Both the position numbers and the translations under genes were made by a program. Below, piece by piece: positions 6,983 to 13,076 of a stretch of DNA of 19,299 nt. Origin of the DNA: Candidatus Uhrbacteria bacterium. Lineage in GTDB: Bacteria; Patescibacteriota; Patescibacteriia; UBA9934. Under the pieces are notes generated by a model. That model did no database searches, was not told the origin of the DNA, and saw nothing but the letters and a program-made list of their open reading frames with translations. The stretch is from NCBI GenBank assembly GCA_003518105.1, contig DOZH01000007.1, positions 1-19,299 of the forward strand, in the 5' to 3' direction. How positions within the stretch are numbered: position 1 is the stretch's first letter; every line of letters starts with the position of its first letter.

Positions 6983-8062
6983 ATGTTCACCCTTCCCATC
7001 GCATCCACCTTGGTCGTTTTCTCGAAGTTTTTTTCCGTGTCCGACCGCGACGCCGTCCTCGCCGCCATCCCGGAAGGGACGCGGAGGGTGGTGTTCCTCG
7101 ACACCCCCGCAACGGCTTTCTTGGCCCCCACCATCGAGGGCCTCCTGGCCCGGGGCGTGGAGATCGAGGTTCGTGACCACCACGACTGCCCCGCGGCGGC
7201 CGTGATCCGGGGCTTGGTCCCCGGAGCGGTCATCTCCACCCGCGACCTCCACCCCGCCTGCAGCACCCTGTTGCAGGTCGGTGAGTTCGCAGGCAGGATG
7301 GTCACTGAATGTGACTGCAAATCGGATTGGTCATGCGGGGAGTGGCACAACCCCACCCTCCGGAACTGGCCGGACGTGATTGTCGCCGACCCCGACCCCG
7401 ACGGGCTCACCGCCGCCATGAAGGCGGCGGGGGTGTTCTACCCCGGCCTGGACGAGGACGCAGCAGTTTTGGACGGCCCCCGGGCCGCCCAGACCGCCGA
7501 CCGGCTCTCGCCGGTCGCATTCCTCCTGACCCGGGGGATGTCGACGCTCCCCGGGTTCGATCCGGCCCGGCCGCAGGTCAGTGAGGAGGCGAAGGGGAAA
7601 CTCTTCGCCGAGTTCGTCGCCGCAGCCGGCGGCGACGTGGAGGCCCTCGCCTCCCTCGGCCGCAAGGTCGAGATCTACGAGGAGGGCGTCCGCGAGGCCC
7701 TCCTCCTTGCGAACGAGGTCACCGACCTCCTCCCAGGGGTCGCCTTCGTGGACGTCACCGGGGGTGGGAGGTTTGACCTCACCACCCTCGCGTCCAGGAT
7801 GGACGCCCGCCCCGGCGTCGCGGTCACGGTCCAGCGCAAGAGCGCTGGACCGATCGCGGCCAAGTGCGGGGGGATTCAGATCTCCTTGGCGGTGCCCAAG
7901 CCCCGCCAGACCGAGATCAACCTGCAGGACTTCCTGCCGGTCGGCTTCACCTCCTCGCCCGAGGCGGGCGTGATCAGCAACACCACCTTCCTGCTGCACG
8001 TTTCGCAGCAGGTATGGGACGAGGCGATTCTCCCCGCCCTCGTGGCGAAGTTCGGGGGCTGA
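6983..8062 (+). CDS. Possible DHH-type phosphoesterase with permuted motifs
   Basis: 359-aa protein, the largest of the structured operon. Residues 32-68 read RRVVFLD...EVRDHHD, with Asp65-His66-His67 resembling the DHH motif of RecJ/NrnA-type phosphoesterases. Residues 131-149 read DVIVADPDPDGLTAAMKA, resembling the DxDADG motif I that in classical DHH proteins comes before DHH. The order is therefore reversed, which could mean a circular permutation or a coincidental match. GLDEDAAVLDGP follows (155-166). DHH enzymes cleave single-stranded nucleic acids, nano-RNAs or cyclic dinucleotides using Mn2+, an attractive partner for an RNA-centred locus, but this is inference. The start is fixed by GGAG 6 nt upstream. 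An 11-bp perfect stem lies at 7827-7852, and the TGA stop is in the loop of a 9-bp stem (8050-8058 with 8065-8073). Confidence 0.6.
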   Translation: MFTLPIASTLVVFSKFFSVSDRDAVLAAIPEGTRRVVFLDTPATAFLAPTIEGLLARGVEIEVRDHHDCPAAAVIRGLVPGAVISTRDLHPACSTLLQVGEFAGRMVTECDCKSDWSCGEWHNPTLRNWPDVIVADPDPDGLTAAMKAAGVFYPGLDEDAAVLDGPRAAQTADRLSPVAFLLTRGMSTLPGFDPARPQVSEEAKGKLFAEFVAAAGGDVEALASLGRKVEIYEEGVREALLLANEVTDLLPGVAFVDVTGGGRFDLTTLASRMDARPGVAVTVQRKSAGPIAAKCGGIQISLAVPKPRQTEINLQDFLPVGFTSSPEAGVISNTTFLLHVSQQVWDEAILPALVAKFGG

Positions 8063-8314
8063 TTCCCCCGAACAAAAAACCGCAGGTAGGCCGGACAAGC
8101 CCTACTTTTCACCTACGAGAAACCACTCGTCGTAGGCCACCCATGACCGGGGAACGTTAGCGAGCACAGGTCAAAGAAGGCTCTCCCGTGATTGCACATC
8201 ATGTGAGGGCCGACTTTCACAGCTCAGGAGCCTCAGCTCGTGGTATGCGAAAGCGCTCTCGGCAATTTCTGCCGCGACGTGACAACCCTCTGCCGCAAGG
8301 CAAGGAGGTGGCTC
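8063..8314 (+). promoter_or_regulatory. Structured spacer and translation leader before 8315
   Basis: No gene. It holds stems CCTACG/CGTAGG and GTAGGC/GCCcTAC just after an A6 run, an H2-like hairpin at 8214-8253 (CTTTC/GAAAG), and TGCC-GCAA-GGCA immediately before AAGGAGGT and the ATG. The segment ending GAGGGCCGACTTTCACAGC is shared with module B downstream. Confidence 0.6.
8214..8253 (+). repeat. H2-like hairpin, CTTTC/GAAAG variant
   Basis: CTTTC (8214-8218) pairs with GAAAG (8249-8253) around a GAGC/GCTC stem. It is the same design as 8686-8725, with the third base pair C-G changed to T-A relative to CTCTC/GAGAG. Confidence 0.55.
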
Positions 8315-8578
8315 ATGGCCATCGTCGACGTCTGCCCCTCATGCGGGGCTCAAAAAAAAGGCGGGGACGCCTCAGGCTCCCCCGCCTGTGAGTGTGGAGG
8401 TTTCATGACCTCCATGCTCGGTCACGTGGGGGAGGACGCCGTATTCCCTCCGCCGCACGACGCGACGGAAGATAGTAGTGGCACCCGCCACTACTATCAG
8501 TTCAAGTGCTGCAGCCTCCAGGGCTGCAGCACTTGCTGGGAGGATCCCGTCTGGCTGGTCGGAGCTGAAAAGCTCTAA
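8315..8578 (+). CDS. Small Cys-rich protein
   Basis: 87-aa protein with an N-terminal zinc-ribbon-like half (CPSCG, Cys7/Cys10, then CECGG, Cys25/Cys27) and a second Cys cluster near the C-terminus (KCCSLQGCSTCW). I do not recognise the family. The AAGGAGGT SD directly follows a GCAA-tetraloop hairpin. In-gene structure is extreme: an 11-bp perfect stem (8471-8481 with 8488-8498), a 13-bp perfect stem with a 5-nt loop (8504-8516 with 8522-8534), and a terminal stem of 8 bp (8552-8559 with 8578-8585) enclosing GAGCT-GAAA-AGCTC, a GNRA tetraloop hairpin. The TAA stop is inside that structure. Confidence 0.72.
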   Translation: MAIVDVCPSCGAQKKGGDASGSPACECGGFMTSMLGHVGEDAVFPPPHDATEDSSGTRHYYQFKCCSLQGCSTCWEDPVWLVGAEKL

Positions 8579-8593
8579 CCAGCCACCAGGCTC

Positions 8594-8685
8594 GTAGACC
8601 CTGGTCACCAACGTCTACCCCGGTCCTGCCCACCGTCGCACCAACGGGCCGCTCTCGCGCGTATGCACATGCACGCGAGGGCCGA
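8594..8685 (+). repeat. Spacer module B, copy 1
   Basis: GTAGAC (8594-8599) pairs with GTCTAC (8613-8618), then CGGT/ACCG, then the CTCTCGCGCGTATGCACATG hairpin that closes with CGCGAG. Copies at 10450 and 11584 follow stop codons of other genes and are nearly identical from GGTCCTGCCCACCGTCGC onwards. Confidence 0.7.
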
Positions 8686-8725
8686 CTTTCACAGCTCATG
8701 AGCTTAAGCTCGTGGTATGCGAAAG
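8686..8725 (+). repeat. H2-like hairpin, CTTTC/GAAAG variant
   Basis: CTTTC (8686-8690) pairs with GAAAG (8721-8725) and encloses CATGAGC/GCTCGTG with a TTAA loop. It follows module B directly. Confidence 0.6.
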
Positions 8726-8792
8726 CGCTCAGACATTCCGTCAAAAGCGTGACCGACCCCCACTGCTCGGAAACCCGAGCTAGGAGCCTCTC

Positions 8793-9335
8793 ATGTTCAC
8801 CCCCGCTCGCCGCCCCACCACCGCCCCCGCCTATTTCGTATGCCCCCGCTGTGGGGCAAGTTCGGACAATTTCGTGGGGGCTGTTCTCAGCCTCATGAAA
8901 AAGGAGGACAAGTGCTGGAACCAGTGCGGAGCGAAGAGCTCCGCCAAGATCATTTGGGACCAGGACCACCCCCTCATCCTCCCCGTTTCTCACACCTGCC
9001 GGGGGTGGGAGTTGCCCCACCCCGACATCGGGGAGGCGTTGGCCGCCTACCTGGCGGCCAACTCCGGTCCCCACCGGGAAGGAAACTCCTACAACGGGAG
9101 TAAGGGGGATGCTCACCACATCCGCACCACCAAAATAAAGGAGGTGCCGGAGGCTGACTACCACCGGTACTTCCAAATTTGGGACGAGGTGACCTGGTGG
9201 AAAGACGGCACCTTTTTGCGAAAGGTGCACATCTACACTGGCCTCAACGTCCCGGCCGGTCGGTGCCCCTACTGCGGTGGATATTTCGGGTCCGAGGAGG
9301 ATCCGTACCACTGCAACCAGTGCGGGGCAGACTAA
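8793..9335 (+). CDS. Zinc-ribbon protein of unknown function
   Basis: 180-aa protein. CPRCG (Cys17/Cys20) with KCWNQCG near residue 40 can make one zinc site, and a C-terminal CPYCGG...HCNQCG can make a second, typical treble ribbon. The middle (about residues 55-150) has several Trp, Tyr and His residues and no recognised domain. The start follows GCTCGG-AAAC-CCGAGC and AGGAG; the same hairpin-plus-SD precedes the gene at 15074. A 10-bp perfect stem lies at 9038-9062. The TAA stop is in the loop of a 7-bp stem (9322-9328 with 9336-9342) followed by seven A residues. Confidence 0.75.
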   Translation: MFTPARRPTTAPAYFVCPRCGASSDNFVGAVLSLMKKEDKCWNQCGAKSSAKIIWDQDHPLILPVSHTCRGWELPHPDIGEALAAYLAANSGPHREGNSYNGSKGDAHHIRTTKIKEVPEADYHRYFQIWDEVTWWKDGTFLRKVHIYTGLNVPAGRCPYCGGYFGSEEDPYHCNQCGAD

Positions 9336-9351
9336 GCCCCGCAAAAAAACC

Positions 9352-9517
9352 GTCCACCGTTCGAGCCTCGCTCCGGTGGACGCACAACGTCCCGCAGCCA
9401 CTAGCACTAGCTGGTTGCGGGGACTCTCAAAGTTTACGAGTTCTCTCTCGCGAACTTCGAGAGTCATTCCGACTCGACCCTTACCATGGGGTTTGCCTTT
9501 AAGGAGGTAACATGGAA
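9352..9517 (+). repeat. 166-bp perfect direct repeat, copy 1 (leader cassette)
   Basis: Identical over 166 nt to 12490-12655. It contains the stem GTCCACCG/CGGTGGAC, H1, H2 (AAGTT-CGAG/CTCG-AACTT variant), ACCCTTACCATGGGG, the SD AAGGAGGT and the first two codons ATGGAA. The genes that follow the two copies encode unrelated proteins. Confidence 0.9.
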
Positions 9518-9727
9518 TCAGCCTTGAAACAGGCGACCGAGGCCCTTGATTGGGCCTTGGCCACCAACACGGAGGAGGGCCGTCAACAGGCTCTCCTCCA
9601 ACTCCAGGCGGCCGTAAAGGCCGCCTGGTCCGCCGGCCACCAAGCCGGGGTTTCTCTCTGCAGTCACTGCGGAGAGGAGGCCGTCGGCAACGACGGCAAA
9701 TGCACAAACTGTGGAGTGCAGCACTAG
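9512..9727 (+). CDS. Small helical protein with zinc-ribbon tail, paralog family A (member 2)
   Basis: 71-aa protein. Residues 1-47 are the family A helical core with AAVKAAWSAGHQAG; residues 50-67 add a CxxC...CxxC zinc knuckle (Cys50, Cys53, Cys64, Cys67) that the other members lack. The SD AAGGAGGT lies 4 nt before the ATG. A 10-bp perfect stem, CCAGGCGGCC (9604-9613) with GGCCGCCTGG (9619-9628), covers the codons of AAVKAA, the same place as in the paralogs at 10650 and 11786. The TAG stop lies in the loop between GGAGT (9713-9717) and ACTCC (9732-9736). Function unknown. Confidence 0.75.
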   Translation: MESALKQATEALDWALATNTEEGRQQALLQLQAAVKAAWSAGHQAGVSLCSHCGEEAVGNDGKCTNCGVQH

Positions 9728-9740
9728 CTGGACTCCGCCT

Positions 9741-9827
9741 GAGCTCGACACGCCGCACCGCGCTGTCGAGCTCTCCTCTATCGACTACTTGATTTCATAT
9801 CCGAGGAATCGAGTCGTCAATCGAGGA
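9741..9827 (+). repeat. Spacer module C, copy 1
   Basis: GAGCTCGACA (9741-9750) pairs over 10 bp with TGTCGAGCTC (9764-9773), followed by ACTTGATT/AATCGAGT. Copies lie at 10932, 12088 and, shortened, 14000. In this copy the first stem extends inwards, where the others extend outwards. Confidence 0.7.
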
Positions 9828-9919
9828 GCCTGACGCCCGTTAATCAAACCGGATTCTCCGGCTAGACAACTTTCGTCACGTTACTCACCACCTTCCGTCA
9901 ACACGGAAAGGAGTTTCTC

Positions 9920-10435
9920 GTGACCCAGGTCATCACCCTCCCCGCCGCCATCACCACCCTCGTCGCGGCCTATGCCGCGCTGATGAATCAGCGTAAGTAC
10001 GGTTATGTTGGGGAGGTAGGATTCAAGTTCGACTGGAAAACTTGGGGCGTCCAGCGGGACACCCGAATGGAAGCCATGGAGGCCGCCGGCCTCATGGCGG
10101 ACTGGAGGCCGCGCAACCTCCACCCCACCCACCGGGTGGGAGAGTTGGGGGAGCAAAAGTTCCCCCTCCAGGTGGACGACGACGGGGGCCTCTGGGCCCA
10201 CGTGGTCAGTGGTCAGGGGCAGGACGCCCCCGGCTACTACGCCCGGATCGGGCAGATCGAGGGGGCTGGACCCCTCATCCCTGTGGCCATCACAGGCCCC
10301 AGGATCTGTCTGCAGATCCACCGGTGCGATTGCGGATACAGTTCCGCAGCCATCCTCCAGGTCTGGGGAGACCCGGTAGAACAGCAGGCCGCCCGCGCGG
10401 CCATGCTGGAGGAGCTCACCGCTTTGTTGCGGTAG
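9920..10435 (+). CDS. Uncharacterised 171-aa protein
   Basis: 171-aa protein starting at GTG behind AAAGGAG. I recognise no family. The N-terminal 25 residues (LPAAITTLVAAYAAL) are hydrophobic and helical but look amphipathic rather than membrane-spanning. The middle is rich in Trp, His and Gly; near residue 135 is CLQIHRCDCGYSS, a possible partial metal site with only three cysteines. It ends in an Ala/Leu-rich helix. The TAG stop begins with the last base of an ACCGC/GCGGT stem. It lies between module C upstream and module B downstream, like the gene at 11063, with which it shares size and position but no clear sequence similarity. Confidence 0.7.
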   Translation: MTQVITLPAAITTLVAAYAALMNQRKYGYVGEVGFKFDWKTWGVQRDTRMEAMEAAGLMADWRPRNLHPTHRVGELGEQKFPLQVDDDGGLWAHVVSGQGQDAPGYYARIGQIEGAGPLIPVAITGPRICLQIHRCDCGYSSAAILQVWGDPVEQQAARAAMLEELTALLR

Positions 10436-10449
10436 TTCCTTACCAGGCT

Positions 10450-10590
10450 AGTAGACCCTGGTCACCAACGTCTACTACGGTCCTGCCCACCGTCGCACCA
10501 ACGGGCCGCTCTCGCGCGTATGCACATGCACGCGAGGGCCGACTTTCACAGCCTCGAATTTCTTCGACGCTGTGAATCTCGGGCATCTCG
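10450..10590 (+). repeat. Spacer module B, copy 2
   Basis: AGTAGAC (10450-10456) pairs with GTCTACT (10470-10476), then the conserved CGGT/ACCG and CTCGCG/CGCGAG hairpins, then TTCACAGC/GCTGTGAA enclosing a CGAA/TTCG stem. The next gene is a family A member. Confidence 0.7.
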
Positions 10591-10649
10591 CCCCACCGGC
10601 CATTCTGGCCACACCCTTACCATGGGGTTTCTCACCACGGAGGTGAAGC

Positions 10650-10850
10650 ATGGACGAAGAATTGAAGAAAGCCCTTGAGGCTCTCTCATGGGCGGTTGCG
10701 ACCGCCCACCAGTCAAACGGAGACGAATTTTTCGCCTCTGCGAAAGAAGACATTAAGGCGGCCATTACGGCCGCCTACACCGCCGGCCATGCGGCCGGCG
10801 TCCGTTCAATTCTCGAGGAGTTGAACGGACGTGGAATCGTGAACTTTTAG
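10650..10850 (+). CDS. Small helical protein, paralog family A (member 3)
   Basis: 66-aa protein, charged and helical, with the family core IKAAITAAYTAGHAAGV. The start is fixed by GGAGGTGA and the ACCCTTACCATGGGG element. Perfect in-gene stems: GGGCGGT (10690-10696) with ACCGCCC (10701-10707); GGCGGCC (10757-10763) with GGCCGCC (10769-10775), over the AAxxAA codons; CGCCGGCC (10781-10788) with GGCCGGCG (10793-10800), over AGHAAG; and GTCCGTTCAA (10800-10809) with TTGAACGGAC (10821-10830). The TAG stop is in the loop of a 9-bp stem around 10836-10858. Roughly half of this gene is base-paired in perfect local stems. Function unknown. Confidence 0.75.
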   Translation: MDEELKKALEALSWAVATAHQSNGDEFFASAKEDIKAAITAAYTAGHAAGVRSILEELNGRGIVNF

Positions 10851-10866
10851 TTCATGATCCCAAAAC

Positions 10867-10928
10867 GGCGCCTTGGTCGCGTCGTGACGGTCGTCCCCAC
10901 CGTCATAGGGTCGCAAACCCAACACCAA
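10867..10928 (+). repeat. Spacer module E, copy 2
   Basis: Starts GGCGCCTTGGTCGCGTCG, followed by TGACGG/CCGTCA and GGGT-CGCAA-ACCC. It follows the family A gene at 10650 and runs directly into module C. Confidence 0.65.
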
Positions 10929-10931
10929 CCT

Positions 10932-11020
10932 GAGAGCTCGCCGCTGCACGCGTCGCTGAGCTCTCCTCTACCGACCACTTGAACCTCTTGATTGAGTCCG
11001 TTCGAGTCGTCAGTCGAGGA
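10932..11020 (+). repeat. Spacer module C, copy 2 (covarying)
   Basis: GAGAGCTC (10932-10939) pairs with GAGCTCTC (10958-10965). ACTTGAAC (10977-10984) pairs with GTTCGAGT (11000-11007); in the copy at 12088 this arm is ACTTGATT and its partner AATCGAGT, so two adjacent pairs have changed on both sides. Confidence 0.75.
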
Positions 11021-11062
11021 TCAAATCCCTGATCTTCGTCACCACCCCCCCCAGGAGCCACC

Positions 11063-11566
11063 ATGGCCATCATCTACGAAATCTTCACTTCCGATAACGT
11101 CCTTGCGGACGTTATAGGCCTCGTCACCAGCGCCGTCATGCCGAAGGTGGTCGCCCTGCCGAAGGGCACCACCTATGAAATGGAGGTCCGTAACAGGACC
11201 TCCACACTGATCGCCTCCATGCCCGGCTTCGGCCGGGTTGGCGTCAGGGAGTGGGAGGGGACGAAAATCCCCACCCGACTCCCCCGTCACCTGAAGGTGA
11301 CGTGGCGGGTCCGAATCAAGGGGGACGCGGTCATCGCAACCCCCAACGTGGAGCGATGTTTGTTCACCGGCCACAACCACACCCTCGGGTGTGGTTTGAC
11401 CGAGCTCACGCTCGGTCACCTCCACGAGGAGGTAGTCCAGTTCATTCCGGTTGAAAAGTTAAGCCCGCACACCACGGGACCGCTTTTCAATAATCGGAGT
11501 GGCTACCGCTCAGAGGTCCTGGCCTGGCGCCGGGCCCTCGCGGCAGAGCTGCTATCGGAGGACTAG
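11063..11566 (+). CDS. Uncharacterised 167-aa protein
   Basis: 167-aa protein behind an AGGAG SD. It is predicted mostly beta (alternating hydrophobic stretches KVVALPKGTTYEMEV, LKVTWRVRIKGDAVIA) with no recognised family. The N-terminus IFTSDNVLADVIGLVTSAV looks helical. The gene carries AACGTCC/GGACGTT (11096-11113), GGTGGT/ACCACC with an inner GCCCT/AGGGC, GGAGGTCC/GGACCTCC (11182-11203) and CCCGGC-TTCG-GCCGGG (11222-11237), a UUCG tetraloop hairpin. The TAG stop is in the loop of GGAGG/CCTCC (11557-11575). Confidence 0.7.
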   Translation: MAIIYEIFTSDNVLADVIGLVTSAVMPKVVALPKGTTYEMEVRNRTSTLIASMPGFGRVGVREWEGTKIPTRLPRHLKVTWRVRIKGDAVIATPNVERCLFTGHNHTLGCGLTELTLGHLHEEVVQFIPVEKLSPHTTGPLFNNRSGYRSEVLAWRRALAAELLSED

Positions 11567-11583
11567 TCACCCTCCACCAGTCC

Positions 11584-11722
11584 AGTAGACCTGGTCCAAA
11601 AAAGTCTACTCCGGTCCTGCCCACCGTCGCACCAACGGGCCGCTCTCGCGCGTATGCACATGCACGCGAGGGCCGACTTTCACAGCCTCGAAGTTCTTCG
11701 ACGCTGTGAATCTCGGGCACCC
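11584..11722 (+). repeat. Spacer module B, copy 3
   Basis: AGTAGAC (11584-11590) pairs with GTCTACT (11604-11610); the loop has diverged but the stem is kept. The rest matches the copy at 10450 almost base for base, including the TTCACAGC/GCTGTGAA hairpin. It is again followed by a family A gene. Confidence 0.7.
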
Positions 11723-11785
11723 CGCCCACACCGGCCACTTTGGCCACACCCTTAACCATGGGGTTTCTCACCACGGAGGTGAATC

Positions 11786-12016
11786 ATGGGTCAATCTCTG
11801 AAAGAAATAACCGCAGGCGCCGTTGGCGTGGTCGACTTCGTCGTCCACGCCAACAACGAGGCGGCCATGCAACTTGGCCGCCTCGAGATTGAGGCGGCCA
11901 TCAAGGCCGCCGTAAAATACGGCTACACCCACGGCCTAGCCGTGGGTGATCGGGAGGGAGAAATCTCTTCCGAGACAGTCGAAAGGATGGCGGAGGAGTT
12001 CATCTCCACCATCTAA
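11786..12016 (+). CDS. Small helical protein, paralog family A (member 4)
   Basis: 76-aa protein with the family core IEAAIKAAVKYGYTHGL and an acidic C-terminal helix. GGAGGTGA and the ACCCTTAACCATGGGG element define the start. Perfect stems: GTTGGCGTGG (11822-11831) with CCACGCCAAC (11845-11854); GGCGGCC (11893-11899) with GGCCGCC (11905-11911), over AAIKAA; and CACCCACGGC (11926-11935) with GCCGTGGGTG (11939-11948), over the GxxHG segment. The TAA stop stands at the foot of a GATGG...CCATC stem. Function unknown. Confidence 0.75.
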   Translation: MGQSLKEITAGAVGVVDFVVHANNEAAMQLGRLEIEAAIKAAVKYGYTHGLAVGDREGEISSETVERMAEEFISTI

Positions 12017-12024
12017 AAACAAGC

Positions 12025-12085
12025 GGCGCCTTGGTGCGTCGCGACGGTAGTCACTCCGTCACAGGGTCGCAAACCCAACACCAAC
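12025..12085 (+). repeat. Spacer module E, copy 3
   Basis: GGCGCCTTGGTGCGTCGCGA, then GACGG/CCGTC and GGGT-CGCAA-ACCC. The loop between GACGG and CCGTC differs from copy 2, while the stem is kept. Confidence 0.65.
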
Positions 12086-12087
12086 CT

Positions 12088-12173
12088 GAGAGCTCGCCGC
12101 TGCACGCGTCGCCGAGCTCTCCTCTATCGACTACTTGATTTCATATCCGAGGAATCGAGTCGTCAATCGAGGA
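12088..12173 (+). repeat. Spacer module C, copy 3
   Basis: GAGAGCTC (12088-12095) pairs with GAGCTCTC (12114-12121), then ACTTGATT (12133-12140) with AATCGAGT (12153-12160). The second half is identical to copy 1 at 9741, the first half to copy 2, suggesting module-level recombination. Confidence 0.7.
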
Positions 12174-12259
12174 ACTGAACAACCTGTCGTCAACGCGGAT
12201 TCCCCGCTGTGACTTCACTCGTTCCGTTCCCGTCTTTGCCGCAAGGCAGGAGGTGGCTC

Positions 12260-12472
12260 ATGCCCACCGAAGCTTGCCCCACATGTTGGGGAACTGGGGG
12301 TCACATTGACCCCTGCGCATTGTGCGGCGGGGCGGGGACAATTCTTGTCTCCGCCCCCACCACCCCGGTTGTGGTCGAGACTCCCGTAGTCTCGACCACC
12401 CCCACCAACACCCACCTCATCTGCGCCCGGTGCGGTGATGTGGGCGACTGTTGGGTTTGTGGCGGTCACTGA
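12260..12472 (+). CDS. Small Cys-rich protein with two DnaJ-type zinc motifs
   Basis: 70-aa protein related in layout to the one at 6442: CPTCWGTG (Cys6-Cys9) and CALCGGAG (Cys19-Cys22) are CxxCxGxG motifs, then a Thr/Pro/Val linker and a C-terminal zinc ribbon CARCG...CWVCGG (Cys55, 58, 64, 67). Eight cysteines could hold two zinc ions. A TGCC-GCAA-GGCA hairpin abuts the AGGAGGT SD. The linker is encoded by a 12-bp perfect stem, GTGGTCGAGACT (12371-12382) with AGTCTCGACCAC (12388-12399). The TGA stop is in the loop of a 9-bp stem (12456-12464 with 12474-12482), followed by an A run. Partner unknown. Confidence 0.74.
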   Translation: MPTEACPTCWGTGGHIDPCALCGGAGTILVSAPTTPVVVETPVVSTTPTNTHLICARCGDVGDCWVCGGH

Positions 12473-12489
12473 TCGCCACAAAAAAATCT

Positions 12490-12655
12490 GTCCACCGTTC
12501 GAGCCTCGCTCCGGTGGACGCACAACGTCCCGCAGCCACTAGCACTAGCTGGTTGCGGGGACTCTCAAAGTTTACGAGTTCTCTCTCGCGAACTTCGAGA
12601 GTCATTCCGACTCGACCCTTACCATGGGGTTTGCCTTTAAGGAGGTAACATGGAA
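12490..12655 (+). repeat. 166-bp perfect direct repeat, copy 2 (leader cassette)
   Basis: Exact copy of 9352-9517 at a distance of 3138 bp. Identity stops at the first codons of the downstream gene and, on the other side, just after the preceding stop hairpin, so only the leader was duplicated. Confidence 0.9.
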
Positions 12656-12940
12656 ATTTATTTTGCCATTGAAGGAGAAGTCTCCGCAAAAACCACGGTA
12701 GGCGAAAGCCTGATGTGGTTCGGGGATTTCCAAAAGGTCGTGATCGAGGAAATCACGACCACCCATGTCGAGTGCATGGGCCACCTCAAGCATGGGGGTG
12801 GTGGTGTCACATTCACCATCCCCATCCTCGCGGGCCCGGCGCCCACCGGACACGAACTAGAGGTTGGGGGAATCGGCTACGCAGTAGCCGCCTTCACCAA
12901 CTTCGCCGACGCAGAGGATTTTTCCGAGCGTCGGTACTGA
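12650..12940 (+). CDS. Uncharacterised 96-aa protein
   Basis: 96-aa protein with the SD AAGGAGGT inside the duplicated leader cassette. Probably alpha/beta: EIYFAIEGEV, a Gly-rich turn (HLKHGGGGVTFTIPIL), and VGGIGYAVAAFTNFADAEDF. I recognise no family. In-gene stems are GGTCGTGAT (12736-12744) with ATCACGACC (12752-12760) and CGGCTAC/GTAGCCG near 12870. The ATG-Glu start is shared with the gene at 9512 only because the repeat reaches into the coding region; the proteins are otherwise unrelated. Confidence 0.65.
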   Translation: MEIYFAIEGEVSAKTTVGESLMWFGDFQKVVIEEITTTHVECMGHLKHGGGGVTFTIPILAGPAPTGHELEVGGIGYAVAAFTNFADAEDFSERRY

Positions 12941-12981
12941 ACCCAGGTGACGGTCGAGCTCCCCAGCTCCCGTCACCCCGT

Positions 12982-13059
12982 CCCGCACCTCTCAGGTCAA
13001 CTCCTGAACAGGTGCGGGGACTTTCTAAACCCATGAGCATAGCTCGTGGCTTTCGAAAG
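12982..13059 (+). repeat. H1 + H2 module, doubly covarying copy
   Basis: H1: CCCGCACCT (12982-12990) pairs with AGGTGCGGG (13010-13018); elsewhere it is CCCGCAACCA/TGGTTGCGGG. H2: CTTTC (13021-13025) pairs with GAAAG (13055-13059); elsewhere it is CTCTC/GAGAG. Both stems changed while staying paired. TCAGG/CCTGA forms an extra stem inside H1. Confidence 0.75.
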
Positions 13060-13076
13060 CGGTCGCCAATGCACGC

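Noticed and set aside
7331..9758. Long minus-strand open frames (7331-8098, 8502-9758)
   Set aside because: They are shadows of GC-rich + strand genes, run through repeated hairpin modules, and lack start signals.
8594..11722. tRNA-like or group II intron domains in module B
   Set aside because: No cloverleaf with a T loop and no domain V signature could be found.
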